A stretch of DNA of 64,000 nt from Thermopolyspora sp044507605. GTDB taxonomy: Bacteria > Actinomycetota > Actinomycetes > Streptosporangiales > Streptosporangiaceae. Position 1 is the first letter of the stretch. Every line of letters begins with the position of its first letter. Positions 42,142 to 50,838 of this stretch are shown in pieces. The stretch spans positions 6,061 through 70,060 of the forward strand of contig JBIQJI010000024.1 of NCBI GenBank assembly GCA_044507605.1. The letters are read 5' to 3'. The position numbers were made by a program, and so were the translations under genes. The notes under the pieces are model-generated. The model had not been told where the DNA came from. It did not search any database and saw only the letters and a program-made list of their open reading frames with translations.

Positions 42142-42155
42142 TGCATGTACATGCA
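42142..42155. promoter_or_regulatory. Perfect 14-base palindrome TGCATGTACATGCA, probable MarR operator
   Basis: Lies 69 bases before the first SMR start codon and 40 bases beyond the marR stop. A related site, TGCATGCGCATACA, spans the marR start codon, so both are probably bound by the same MarR dimer. Confidence 0.7.
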
Positions 42156-42195
42156 GATTTTGAGGCGGGTGTGGCCCTGGTGCGCCACGCGGGGA

Positions 42196-42672
42196 TCAGG
42201 GGACGATGCGGGCCTCGACCTCACGCAGAGCTTGCACGAGTCGCCTTACGTCCAGGTGGGGAAAGTGTGCCGGCGCCCGTTCGAGCAGTTCGCGCACCCG
42301 CTCCTCGTACGGGCCGCGCACGTCGCGCAGAAGGGCTTCACCCTCGGGGGTGATGACGGCGTAGACGCCGCGGCCGTCTTGCTCGCACAGGTCGCGCCGG
42401 GCGACCCCTTTCGCCTCCAAGCGGCTGACCAGTCGTGTCGCGGAGCTCTGGTTCAGCCCCACCCGCTGCGCGAGATCGTTGACTCGGAGCTCCTTATCGG
42501 GCGCCCGGCTCACGAGACTCAGAGCACGATAGTCGGTCAGCCCGATCCGATAGTTGTCGGCAAGCCACTTGTCCAGGGTGGCATCCACCGCCGACGCGAA
42601 GGCCGCAACCCTCGCCCACGAAGCACTGAGCTCACCGTCGGCGAACGTCGGCGAATCTTGCTGCATGCGCAT
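42196..42672 (-). CDS. MarR-family regulator
   Basis: 158 residues; the ATG codons at 42672 and 42666 both lie inside the predicted operator. The winged helix is clear: ELRVNDLAQRVGLNQSSATRLVSRLEAKGVARRDLCEQDGRGVYAVITPEG. N- and C-terminal helices form the dimer. It probably represses itself and the SMR pair and releases DNA on binding the exported compound. Confidence 0.85.
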   Translation of the reverse strand: MRMQQDSPTFADGELSASWARVAAFASAVDATLDKWLADNYRIGLTDYRALSLVSRAPDKELRVNDLAQRVGLNQSSATRLVSRLEAKGVARRDLCEQDGRGVYAVITPEGEALLRDVRGPYEERVRELLERAPAHFPHLDVRRLVQALREVEARIVP

Positions 42673-42675
42673 ACA
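42662..42675. promoter_or_regulatory. Second MarR operator, TGCATGCGCATACA
   Basis: Matches the palindrome at 42142-42155 at 11 of 14 positions and includes the marR start codons, which implies autoregulation by blocking transcription start or elongation. Confidence 0.55.
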
Positions 42676-43017
42676 GTTATCTTACCCGTCCGACCCTGTC
42701 AAGCCCGCACGCTCTCGATGACACCACTGGTCACGGGTGCCGAGAAGGCCTCACAACGGCAGACCCACCGGTGCAGCCACCATTCGGCCCGAATCCGGTC
42801 CCGTCGGCCTCCCGTGTCCCGTTCCACCCGGCTGCGGCGGCCCGACCTGACCTGATCACCGACCCGCAATGCCTTCTGCACAGCGGAGGCACCCCACGAG
42901 GACGAACCCTGGGCGGGCGAGGAATTGCTATCTCGCCGGCCACTGTTGGGATATAACCGAATAGAGAAGTATTGGGGCGTACATTGCCCGGTTCCCAGCT
43001 GACAAGGAAGCGCATCC
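42676..43017. other. Intergenic region upstream of the HopA1-like gene
   Basis: 342 bases. No protein-like frame. The last ~70 bases are clearly more AT-rich (TTGGGATATAACCG then AATAGAGAAGTATTGG) than the surroundings and probably hold the promoter of the next gene. Confidence 0.45.
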
Positions 43018-44172
43018 GTGCACAAAGGCAAAAAGCGTAGGTCGCGCGCGCGGTCGCCCAGAAGGATGGGCATCGATTCGGGGAACGAGACGGGGGCGGG
43101 GATGAAACGGCGGCGGAGCACCGTCGACTCCGATTCCGACGGCCAGGTTCCCGAGGGCAAGCAGACGGCGCGGTCGGATTCCGAGGGCGAGGCGGTCGAG
43201 AGCAAGGAGACCGGCACCGGGTCGCGTCCGAACAAGCGACAGAAGTTAGAAACTATAAGCGATTCTGACAGACTACGCTACTTGGACAATGCCGCCTCGA
43301 ACGAGGCCGCGCTCAAGAAGATTTACGCCGCGGTCTACAAAGACGGAAAGGTGAACACGTCCGTCAATAAAGATAAGGTGTACCGAATTCTGACCTACGG
43401 CGACTCGCAGTACCTGCGCACTCCGATCGACGCACAAGCGTTCAAAGCCTTCACCGCCCGCGACAGTCACCACACGGTGCAGAGCCAGCTCATGATCGTG
43501 TATGAGGAATACCGGCAAGCCATACGGGCAGGGAAGAAAGTGGATAAGCCGCCGAAAAGGGTCACGTCGCTCGTGGACGCGCTCAAGAACGGCGACTATT
43601 TCTTTGTGCGCAACGTGCATTACGACGAGCAGAACATGCCGGGCCGTGGCCGACGCATCATCGTCAACGTGACGACACAGCAGGCCGCGCTCAAGGCCGC
43701 CGCCGGCCTGAACCCTCTCTACACCGACCAGAAGATCTCGCCCTACATCAAGTCGTACAAGGTCTACCTGTCCACCAAGCCCCGTGTGCAGGACAAGGCC
43801 AAGTACGACAAGCTGGTCGTCTACTACGCTTACAAGGGGGATGAAGACGCGGCCAACGACGAGGTGGGCGACCGCATTGTCGCCGCTCTCGACGCGGCGG
43901 TGCCGACCAACGAGCGGGAGACGACGTTCGCGCCCTTCTACTCCAAAGTCACCTCGGGCATCGCCTGGGCGGAGGAATCGGAGGCCCATCTGCCGATGGG
44001 GCGTGGAATCAGCTTCAGCGATCTCCGGGCCAGGATCATCACCAAGGTGATCGGCAAGAACCCCAATGTCGACAGCCCAGAACGGTTCGCGCGACTCGTC
44101 AACGAAGCGATGGAGGACGAGCAGGTGGACCCGACGGCACCGCACAGGCACCTCACGCAGACGATCGTCTGA
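43018..44172 (+). CDS. HopA1-like protein with basic, NLS-like N-terminal region
   Basis: 384 residues from a GTG with AAGGAAG upstream. Residues ~1-80 are disordered and charged, with KGKKRRSRARSPRR, MKRRRSTVDSDSDG and RPNKRQKLE; the last fits the K-K/R-x-K/R nuclear-localisation pattern. From ~85 on, RRIIVNVTTQQAALKAA, a KLVVYYAYKG strand, TFAPFYSKVTSGIAWAEESE, ISFSDLRARIITKVI and a final EQVDPTAPH resemble the HopA1 (type III effector-like) domain found in some actinobacteria. Codons use more A/T at the third position than neighbours, hinting at transfer. No secretion signal or toxin-immunity pair is seen. Assignment rests on pattern only. Confidence 0.6.
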   Translation: MHKGKKRRSRARSPRRMGIDSGNETGAGMKRRRSTVDSDSDGQVPEGKQTARSDSEGEAVESKETGTGSRPNKRQKLETISDSDRLRYLDNAASNEAALKKIYAAVYKDGKVNTSVNKDKVYRILTYGDSQYLRTPIDAQAFKAFTARDSHHTVQSQLMIVYEEYRQAIRAGKKVDKPPKRVTSLVDALKNGDYFFVRNVHYDEQNMPGRGRRIIVNVTTQQAALKAAAGLNPLYTDQKISPYIKSYKVYLSTKPRVQDKAKYDKLVVYYAYKGDEDAANDEVGDRIVAALDAAVPTNERETTFAPFYSKVTSGIAWAEESEAHLPMGRGISFSDLRARIITKVIGKNPNVDSPERFARLVNEAMEDEQVDPTAPHRHLTQTIV

Positions 44173-44325
44173 CACCTCCCGCGACGGGCGAGCGCCTCGC
44201 CTGGCCGGTCGCTCTCCACATCGCCGGTCAGGGCCACGCGGCCGGGTTCGCGCCGCGGGCCCTCCGGCCATTCACGGAAGACCGCCGGCCGCACCGGCCA
44301 CCGGACCCGCCGACTCGCCGACCCG

Positions 44326-44346
44326 GCGGGGCTTTCCCTGCCCCGC
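44326..44346. terminator. Hairpin GCGGGGC-N7-GCCCCGC between convergent genes
   Basis: Perfect 7-base arms at 44326-44332 and 44340-44346 lie between the HopA1-like gene and the minus-strand SnoaL-like gene. No T-tract follows, so termination is inferred from position. Confidence 0.4.
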
Positions 44347-44444
44347 TCGCGGTGGTGCGGATCTTCTTGCCCCGCCGTGCGCCCTGGGGGCGTGGACGCG
44401 CAGCGGACGCCGAGCGGCTGGGCCAGGGCCTGCGGCGCCGGGCG

Positions 44445-45068
44445 TTATCCCGTGCCGGTGAGCCAGGCGGTCTCGCGCCGGTGGAACGCGGCCAGTTCGG
44501 CCGGTCGGTCGTCGCCGAGCAGGTCCTGGCTCACCGTCACGCCGCGGGTCGACTGGATCCAGGTGAGGAACCGGTAGGACGGCCGAAACGCGGCGAGCCG
44601 GGCCACGTCCACGGGGAGCGCCTCGCCCGCGTGGACGGGGTGCAGTTCGTCGCGTTCCAGCAGGACTTCGAAGCTCATCAGCTTCCACCGTCCTTCGTCC
44701 CGGACGGCGCGTGAGAAGAACCGGCAGTAGGCGTGGAAGTCGACCTCCACTCCCTTCACCGTGGTCCGGTTGAAGATCTTCGCCGGGCTTTCGACGGTCG
44801 CCCGGTCGCCTTCGACCCGCGCGTAGGCGGGGAAGACCCAGTGCTTGCCGTTCCCGGTCCGTGCCATCCACGTCTTCGTCGCCTCGACGTAGGCGTCGCC
44901 GCCGTGTCCCTCGTACCAGGTGGTCCGGACGTAGGCGTCGTCGTGGAAGCAGTCGCGCATCACGTCGAAGAGCCGCTGGTCGCGGGCGAAGCGTTCCCGC
45001 CGCACCAGGTCGAAGAGCTCTTCACGGTCCAGGAGGGCCGCCAGCCGTTCGCTGTGGTCGGGGTTCAC
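44445..45068 (-). CDS. SnoaL-like (NTF2-fold) protein, aromatic-dioxygenase-beta-like
   Basis: 207 residues from a GTG with AAAGGA upstream. The layout LLDREELFDLVRRERFARDQRLFDVMRDCFHDDAYVRTTWYEG is typical of long SnoaL_4-type proteins. It is the last gene of the LLM-ALDH minus-strand operon, 17 bases after the aldehyde dehydrogenase. It may act as a dehydratase or isomerase in that pathway. Confidence 0.68.
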   Translation of the reverse strand: MNPDHSERLAALLDREELFDLVRRERFARDQRLFDVMRDCFHDDAYVRTTWYEGHGGDAYVEATKTWMARTGNGKHWVFPAYARVEGDRATVESPAKIFNRTTVKGVEVDFHAYCRFFSRAVRDEGRWKLMSFEVLLERDELHPVHAGEALPVDVARLAAFRPSYRFLTWIQSTRGVTVSQDLLGDDRPAELAAFHRRETAWLTGTG

Positions 45069-45084
45069 CAGGTCGTCCTTTCGG

Positions 45085-46512
45085 TCACTGCGGATAGCCG
45101 AGCAGGGCCTTCACCTCGAGGTACTCCTCGAAGCCGAACCGCCCGAACTCTCGTCCGTTCCCGGACTGCTTGTAGCCGCCGAACGGCAGGCTGCGGTCGA
45201 ACGGGGCGCCGTTGAGGTAGACGCGGCCCGCACGGATGCGATCGGCGACCCTGCGGGCGTGGTCGGGGTCTTTCGACTGCACGAAGCCCGCCAGCCCGAA
45301 CGGCGTGTCGTTCGCGATGTCGACGGCCTCGTCCTCGGTGTCGTAGAGCAGGATCGAGAGCACGGGGCCGAAGATCTCCTCGCGCGCGATCCGCATCTGC
45401 GGCGTGACGTCGCCGAACACGGTCGGGCGGACGTAGAACCCCTTGTCGAGCCCGTCGGGGCGGCCCGGGCCGCCGATCAGGAGCGTCGCGCCCTCGTCGA
45501 TCCCCGACTGCACGAGCGCGGTGATCTTCTCCAGCTGGCCCCGGCTCACCACGGGCCCCATGGTGGTCGACGGGTCGAACGGGTCGCCGAGACGGACCTC
45601 CTCGGCCGCCCGTCGGGCGGCGGCGTACGCCTCGTCGCGCTGCGAGCGGTGCACGAGCATCCGCGTGGGCGACTGACAGTTCTGGCCGCCGTTGGTGTAG
45701 CACGAGTGCACCCCGGCGACGACCGCGGACTCGAGGTCCGCGTCGGGCAGGATGATGTTGGCCGACTTGCCGCCGAGTTCGAGCGCGACGCGTTTCACCG
45801 TGTCGGCCGCGAGCTTGGAGACTCTGATGCCGGCACCGGTCGAGCCGGTGAGCGAGACCATGTCGATGCCGGGGTGCGCCGCGATGGCCTCACCGACCGT
45901 GGGACCGTCACCGTTGACGAGGTTGAACACGCCGGGCGGCAGCCCGGCGTCGTCGATGATCTCGGCGAGCACCATGGCGCTGAGCGGCGCGATCTCGCTC
46001 GGTTTGAGCACCACGGTGCATCCCGTGGCGAGGGCCGGGGCCACCTTCGACGCGACCTGGTTGAGCGGCCAGTTCCACGGCGTGATGAGACCGCAGACGC
46101 CGATCGGCTCGCGCCGCACGATCCCGGCCCCCATCTTCTCCTCGAAGCGGTAGTCCGCGAGTACGCGGGCCGCCTCCTCGAAGTGGAACAGCGCCACCGT
46201 GGCCTGGCGTTGGGTCGAGAACGTGATGGGCGCCCCCATCTCGCGCGTCATCGTCCGGGCGATCTCGGGCAGCCGAGCCCGGAAGCCGGTGATGATCCGC
46301 TCAAGGTAGTCCAGCCGTTGCTCCACGCCGACCTGCGAGTACGCGGGGAAGGCCGCGCGGGCCGCCGCCACCGCCCGGTCGACGTCCTCGGCGGTCCCGA
46401 GGCCGATCTCCGCGAACGTCTCCTCGGTCGCGGGGTCGACGACGCCCAAGGTCCGCGGCGTGGCCGGATCGACCCACGCACCCCCGATGTAGAACTGGTG
46501 TCTGGTGGACAT
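45085..46512 (-). CDS. NAD(P)-dependent aldehyde dehydrogenase
   Basis: 475 residues from ATG 46512; a GTG at 46545 that overlaps the preceding small ORF (GTGA) is the alternative. Hallmarks: TPWNWPLNQVASKVAPALATG, KPSEIAPLSA, the catalytic Glu in LELGGKSANI, the catalytic Cys in GGQNCQSPTRM, and EEIFGPVLSI. Broad family; no substrate deducible. Lies with an LLM oxidoreductase and a SnoaL-like protein. Confidence 0.9.
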   Translation of the reverse strand: MSTRHQFYIGGAWVDPATPRTLGVVDPATEETFAEIGLGTAEDVDRAVAAARAAFPAYSQVGVEQRLDYLERIITGFRARLPEIARTMTREMGAPITFSTQRQATVALFHFEEAARVLADYRFEEKMGAGIVRREPIGVCGLITPWNWPLNQVASKVAPALATGCTVVLKPSEIAPLSAMVLAEIIDDAGLPPGVFNLVNGDGPTVGEAIAAHPGIDMVSLTGSTGAGIRVSKLAADTVKRVALELGGKSANIILPDADLESAVVAGVHSCYTNGGQNCQSPTRMLVHRSQRDEAYAAARRAAEEVRLGDPFDPSTTMGPVVSRGQLEKITALVQSGIDEGATLLIGGPGRPDGLDKGFYVRPTVFGDVTPQMRIAREEIFGPVLSILLYDTEDEAVDIANDTPFGLAGFVQSKDPDHARRVADRIRAGRVYLNGAPFDRSLPFGGYKQSGNGREFGRFGFEEYLEVKALLGYPQ

Positions 46513-46541
46513 GTCGCTCTGCAACCTCCTGACGAGCGTGG

Positions 46542-46784
46542 TCACGGTGCCGACGCGGTGAGCGGGACGTCGAGGCGCGAGCGGAGCCCGCGGAACGAGA
46601 TGTCCCAGGTCTCCCGCACGAGGACCTGATCCCCTCCGGTGATCTCGAATGTGGCGGCGTCGGTAGGGACCCGGTCCACGCGCCGCAGGCCGGTCACGCC
46701 GGGAACCCGCCCGGCGCGGCCGCCACGAGGACGCCTGCGAGCAGCCCGGTCACGCTGTTGGGTCGTCTCGTGATCGCCGGTCAT
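46542..46784 (-). CDS. Small hypothetical ORF in operon
   Basis: 80 residues. It is coupled at both ends: its ATG overlaps the LLM gene stop (ATGA) and its TGA overlaps a GTG of the aldehyde dehydrogenase frame (GTGA). The second half (ATFEITGGDQVLVRETWDIS) looks like protein strand sequence, while the first half is Arg-rich. It may be real or a decayed gene; no family recognised. Confidence 0.35.
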   Translation of the reverse strand: MTGDHETTQQRDRAARRRPRGGRAGRVPGVTGLRRVDRVPTDAATFEITGGDQVLVRETWDISFRGLRSRLDVPLTASAP

Positions 46785-47770
46785 TCCCCATCAGAGCCCG
46801 TGATCGCGTCGGAAGCGGTCGTGTCGTGCCAGTGCGGGAGGACGTGCCGCCCGACGAGGTCGAGCGTGTGGCGGGCGACCTCCGGCGGCGTGCCGAACGG
46901 GGCGACCCGCAGCTGGACGGACGTGACCCCCGCCCGGACGTACCGGGCGATCGTGGCGTCGATCTCGTTGGGCGTGCCCACCATGGGGAGCTCGAGCTCG
47001 GCGGGGCCGTCCGCGCCCATCCACAAGCCCCGCCCGGTGTAGTAGCCGATCGCGGCCTTCAGGTGGCGCGCGGCGAGCTCGCGGGCGGTGGCGGCGTCCT
47101 CGTGGACGACGCAGAACCTGGTGGTGGCGACCACTCCCCTCGCCCCGCCCGGCCGTCCGCCGCGACACGACCAGTAGGCGGCCGCCTGCTTGAACAGCAG
47201 GTCGTCGCAGTAGTTCGTCGCGCCGTAGAATCCGTCGGCGAGCGTCGCGGCCCGGCGGGCCGAGGCGGCCGCCTTGCCGCCCACCAGGATGCGCGGCCCG
47301 CCGCGCCGCACCGGGGGTGGGATCGCCACCGGCGCATCGGTGCCCGCGTCGGCGGACCAGGCGTCGCGCAGCAGCTTCAGTGTGGCGTCGAAGGCCGCGC
47401 CGGCCGGGCCTGACGCGGGCAGCCCGACCCGTTGGGCGACCTCCGGGCCGCCGAGCCCGAGGCCGAGGGTGAGCTTCCCGCCGCACAGCTGGTCGAGCAG
47501 CGCGGCCTCGTAGGCCAGCTTCTGCGGACTGTACGCGCGCACGAGCAGCACCGCCGATCCCAGCGCCAGGGACGTCCGGCCGGCCAGATGTCCCAGGACC
47601 ATCAGGGCGGACGGGAGGTGGAACGGCTGGGCGGCCGCGTGATAGCTCTCGCCCACCCACGCGGAGGCGAAGCCGTGCTGCTCCGCGCGGGCGAGCATCG
47701 TGACCGCGCGATCCACCTGTGGGCGGACCGGCTCCAGGGAGCTCAGGTCGAGCGCGACCCCCAGCCGCAT
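46781..47770 (-). CDS. Luciferase-like (LLM) flavin/F420-dependent oxidoreductase
   Basis: 329 residues. The TIM-barrel pattern is clear: RLGVALDLSS, AEQHGFASAWVGES, LALGSAVLLVRAYSP, LTLGLGLGGPEVA, GGPRILVGGKAAASARRAATLADGFYG. Actinomycete members often use F420, and the pocket here does not tell FMN from F420. It starts one base after the binding-protein stop, in the same minus-strand operon. Probably a monooxygenase or dehydrogenase in the second catabolic cluster. Confidence 0.85.
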   Translation of the reverse strand: MRLGVALDLSSLEPVRPQVDRAVTMLARAEQHGFASAWVGESYHAAAQPFHLPSALMVLGHLAGRTSLALGSAVLLVRAYSPQKLAYEAALLDQLCGGKLTLGLGLGGPEVAQRVGLPASGPAGAAFDATLKLLRDAWSADAGTDAPVAIPPPVRRGGPRILVGGKAAASARRAATLADGFYGATNYCDDLLFKQAAAYWSCRGGRPGGARGVVATTRFCVVHEDAATARELAARHLKAAIGYYTGRGLWMGADGPAELELPMVGTPNEIDATIARYVRAGVTSVQLRVAPFGTPPEVARHTLDLVGRHVLPHWHDTTASDAITGSDGE

Positions 47771-47771
47771 G

Positions 47772-48863
47772 TCAGCCGGCGCTTTCCGCTTGCTTGACGA
47801 CGTCGTCGTAGGAGAAGTCGTTGAACGCCTCGAACATCTCGTCGGTGTAGATCTCCTTCGCCGGGAACTTCTTGATCAGCCCGGCGGAGGCCATGAAGTC
47901 GAGCGAACGGTTGAACGCGGCGTCGTCGATGCGGCCCAGGGTCTTGTCGTCGAAGCCCTGTCCGTCCAGGCGGACCTCGAGGACCTTGATCCCGTCGGCC
48001 AGCGCCTTCTCCTCCGGGTCGGACCCGCGGGTCTCCGGGTGGAGCTTCCACAGGTCGCGGATCGCGGCCTCAGGGTTGGCCTTGGCGAAGACGAACGCCT
48101 TCGCCACCGCACGACCGAACCGTTCGAGGACGTCCTTCTTGGTTTCGAGGTTCTTCCGGGTCGTCGCGAAGCCGCCGCCCCACGCGTCCTCGGTCTCCTT
48201 GACGGGAAGCGGTGTCAGGGTGACGCCGGCGTTCTTGACGATCTGGTACTGGATGTCCCAGAGCGCCAACGCGTCGACCTGGCCGGTCTTGATGGCGTTG
48301 ATCTGCTGGGCGCCGGCACCGATCGGCACCAGGCTGGCGGCGTTCTGGCTCAGTCCGTTGAGCTCCATCGCGGTCCGGGCGAACGTCGCGCCGGAGCTCG
48401 CGACCGAGGAGACGCCGATCTTCTTGCCCTTCAGGTCGGCGATGCTCTTCACGTCCGAGCCGTCCGGCACCTGCAGGCTGTAGATCCACTTCGCCCAGTA
48501 GGAGCCGAAGTAGGCCAGGTCCAGATCTTTGTCGTGCCCGATGGCCAGGGGCTCGACCGTCATGAGGCCGAGGTCGGCCCCGCCGCCGGCGACCTGCTGC
48601 GCCGCCTGGGTGGCCGACGGGAACAGGTTGGTCGTGACCTTCAGACCCTCCTGCTCGTAGAAGCCTTCGGCCTCCACGACGGCCATGACCGCGTAGCCGG
48701 CGTTCCAGCTCGGGGACGCCATCGCGAACGTCACCGGCGTCAGTTCGCCGGACTCGGCCGAGTCGCCGGATCCGCTGCCGGAACCGCACGCACTCAGCGT
48801 TGCGGCCGCGCACAGGACGGCGACCGCACCACTCAGGATTTTCACCGCTCGTCTGGTCTTCAC
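47772..48863 (-). CDS. NMT1/THI5-type substrate-binding lipoprotein
   Basis: 363 residues from a GTG with a weak AAAAAGG upstream. Signal peptide ends LSAC, followed by a Gly/Ser-rich linker. VTFAMASPSWNAGYAVMAVVEAEGFY and the GGGADLGLMTVEPLAIG segment are family features. The matching ATPase and permease are on the other strand at 50839-52529, so the importer is split around the IclR gene. No permease lies on this strand. Confidence 0.86.
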   Translation of the reverse strand: MKTRRAVKILSGAVAVLCAAATLSACGSGSGSGDSAESGELTPVTFAMASPSWNAGYAVMAVVEAEGFYEQEGLKVTTNLFPSATQAAQQVAGGGADLGLMTVEPLAIGHDKDLDLAYFGSYWAKWIYSLQVPDGSDVKSIADLKGKKIGVSSVASSGATFARTAMELNGLSQNAASLVPIGAGAQQINAIKTGQVDALALWDIQYQIVKNAGVTLTPLPVKETEDAWGGGFATTRKNLETKKDVLERFGRAVAKAFVFAKANPEAAIRDLWKLHPETRGSDPEEKALADGIKVLEVRLDGQGFDDKTLGRIDDAAFNRSLDFMASAGLIKKFPAKEIYTDEMFEAFNDFSYDDVVKQAESAG

Positions 48864-48919
48864 GATGGAACCTTTTTCTTCTTACCGGTTGGGGGGTGGG
48901 TCGGCGGCACGATGCCGGT

Positions 48920-49810
48920 TCAGTCGTCCAGGCCGAGCAGAAAGGCCGGGTTGTCGCAGAAGATCTGCCGCAGCGACCTCTCGTCCAGGCCGAGGTCCAG
49001 CAGCGCGGTCGCGACGCGGATGTAGGAGTCCACCGGCAGCGGCCGACCCTGCTGACCGAGGTCGGAGGCGATCACGGTGTGCTCCGGGCCGATCTTCTCG
49101 ATCCAGTCCAGGAGGATCTTCGGGTCCCACTTCTTGGTGCCCTCGGGGTCGTAGAAGCCGGTCTCGTGCTCGATGAACGCTCCGTAGCCGACGAGTTCAC
49201 GGCACTTCGCCTCGTCCGCGCCGATGACGTAGTCGGGATGGTTGAGCACCATCCGGGTGACGCCCCTGTCCTTGGCCGCGGCGAACAGCTGCGTGATCGA
49301 CTCGATCGCCATGTGACCGCCGGTCACCATCGCGTTGCTCTCCTTCACCAGGTCGAGCACCTCGTAGACCTGAGGGATGAGCTCACCGTCCTCCCGGTGG
49401 ATGTCGACCCGGGACGACGGCACCTCGACGCTCGCCGTGGGGAAGCCGACGCCTTCCGGATGGCAGTCGATGTGCCGTCCGGCCGAGAACGTCGGAAACC
49501 ACACGGCCCTGCCCCCCATGCGCAGTGACATGGCCACCGCGTGCGGGTTGATGCCGCCGACGATGCTGTTCAGGGTGATGCCGCCGAAGACCGGGGTGCT
49601 GATCTTCGCCAGCCGGTCGCGCATCGCGAGCAGGTCCATGACGGTGTTGTGGTGGTGGGACTTCACCAGCACGCCCCGCATGCCGAGCCGCTCGCCGTCC
49701 TTGCCGGCCTCGGCGTGGTCGATGCGTCGGGGGAACGGGTTGGGGCCGGAATGGCAGTGCAGGTCAACGCAGCCGTGCAGCAGCTTGATGATGGCGGGCG
49801 TGTCGGTCAT
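48920..49810 (-). CDS. DUF6282-type amidohydrolase-like protein
   Basis: 296 residues with GGAGAG before the ATG. An N-terminal metal motif VDLHCHSGPNPFPRR, then KSHHHNT, SIVGGINPHAV, TGGHMA, NHPDYVIGADE and IASDLGQQGRPLP give the His/Asp set of a metal-dependent hydrolase barrel. I recall this pattern as the DUF6282 family, whose function is not well established. Divergent from the IclR gene, with an inverted-repeat operator between, so probably its main target. Confidence 0.68.
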   Translation of the reverse strand: MTDTPAIIKLLHGCVDLHCHSGPNPFPRRIDHAEAGKDGERLGMRGVLVKSHHHNTVMDLLAMRDRLAKISTPVFGGITLNSIVGGINPHAVAMSLRMGGRAVWFPTFSAGRHIDCHPEGVGFPTASVEVPSSRVDIHREDGELIPQVYEVLDLVKESNAMVTGGHMAIESITQLFAAAKDRGVTRMVLNHPDYVIGADEAKCRELVGYGAFIEHETGFYDPEGTKKWDPKILLDWIEKIGPEHTVIASDLGQQGRPLPVDSYIRVATALLDLGLDERSLRQIFCDNPAFLLGLDD

Positions 49811-49841
49811 GAACTCTCCAGGCGCCGACGGTGTTCGCATC

Positions 49842-49870
49842 ACAGACTGGGAGTTCACCATCCGGTCTGT
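49842..49870. promoter_or_regulatory. Inverted repeat ACAGACtGG-N11-CCgGTCTGT, probable IclR operator
   Basis: Nine-base arms with one mismatch (49842-49850 and 49862-49870) lie between the divergent DUF6282 and IclR genes, 32 bases upstream of the DUF6282 start. Position and symmetry suggest the operator of the second catabolic cluster. Confidence 0.55.
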
Positions 49871-49993
49871 CAATAGGGGGCATTCGGGAACGCTTCCGCG
49901 AATCCCCAGGAAAACCTTGCAGCGCGACATAAGGACGCTTACCCTCTGTCCGTAATGCGAACTACACGCACTCTTTGTGGACAGTGAGGGCCG

Positions 49994-50773
49994 ATGACGG
50001 AGCGCCAGGCCGACAAGCCGGACACTGCTCGCGAGCAGGACATCAAGGCGGTGATCCGGACCGCGCAGATCCTCGGACTGTTCGGCCCGGAGACCCCGGA
50101 GCTCTCCATCGCGGAGACCACCCGCCGGCTCGGTCTGAACCGGACCACGGTGCACCGCTACTTCAACTCGATGATCGGCTCCGGCCTGCTCGAACGCGTG
50201 GAGGACTCCCCACTCGTCCGCCCCGGACGGTCGATCCTGCAGCTCGGCAGCTTCATGCTGGGACAGCAGCGCATCATGCAGATGGCGCCGCCCTACATGC
50301 GCGAGCTCGTACTCGAAATCAAGGTCAGCACCGTGCTGTCGCTGTGGGGCACCTCCGGCCCGGTGGTCTCGCTGGTGGAGGAGGCCGACCATCCCACCCT
50401 GGTGACGGTGCGCGTGGGCTCCCAGCTCGCCCTCGACTCCTCGCAGGCCAAGGTCTTCCTGGCCTTCCTCCCCGACCAGTTCCACGCCGACCGGCTCACG
50501 GGCACCCTCCCCGAGCCCCAGCGCACCGAGACCCGCCGTCGTATCGAGACGATCCGGCAGGTCGGCATCAACAGCCACGTCAACCACCGCGGCATCTGCA
50601 TCATCGCGGCGCCGGTGTTCGCGGCGAACGGGATCTGCGCCACGATCGCGGCCATCGGCACCGAGCGGATGCTGCCGGAGGCACTGGACTCCCGAGAGGC
50701 CCGGGCGGTGAAGTCCGTCTGCATGCGACTGACCAAGGAGATGGGCGGCACGTGGCCCGTGGCGACCGACTGA
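49994..50773 (+). CDS. IclR-family regulator
   Basis: 259 residues with GTGAGG before the ATG. Winged helix: AVIRTAQILGLFGPETPELSIAETTRRLGLNRTTVHRYFNSMIGSGLLER; GAF-like effector domain from ~85 with VGSQLALDSSQAKVFLAFLP and ICIIAAPVFAANGICATIAAIG. Likely controls the DUF6282-SBP-LLM-ALDH genes and its own downstream importer genes. Confidence 0.87.
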   Translation: MTERQADKPDTAREQDIKAVIRTAQILGLFGPETPELSIAETTRRLGLNRTTVHRYFNSMIGSGLLERVEDSPLVRPGRSILQLGSFMLGQQRIMQMAPPYMRELVLEIKVSTVLSLWGTSGPVVSLVEEADHPTLVTVRVGSQLALDSSQAKVFLAFLPDQFHADRLTGTLPEPQRTETRRRIETIRQVGINSHVNHRGICIIAAPVFAANGICATIAAIGTERMLPEALDSREARAVKSVCMRLTKEMGGTWPVATD

Positions 50774-50838
50774 TCGCTGCCGGCCCGACGATCGAGGCGC
50801 GGGCAGCCTGCGCTCGAACCAGGTGAGGAGTGACAGAC

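Noticed and set aside
42196..44172. Toxin-immunity pair around the HopA1-like gene
   Set aside because: No small co-directional immunity-like gene follows; the next gene is convergent and SnoaL-like.
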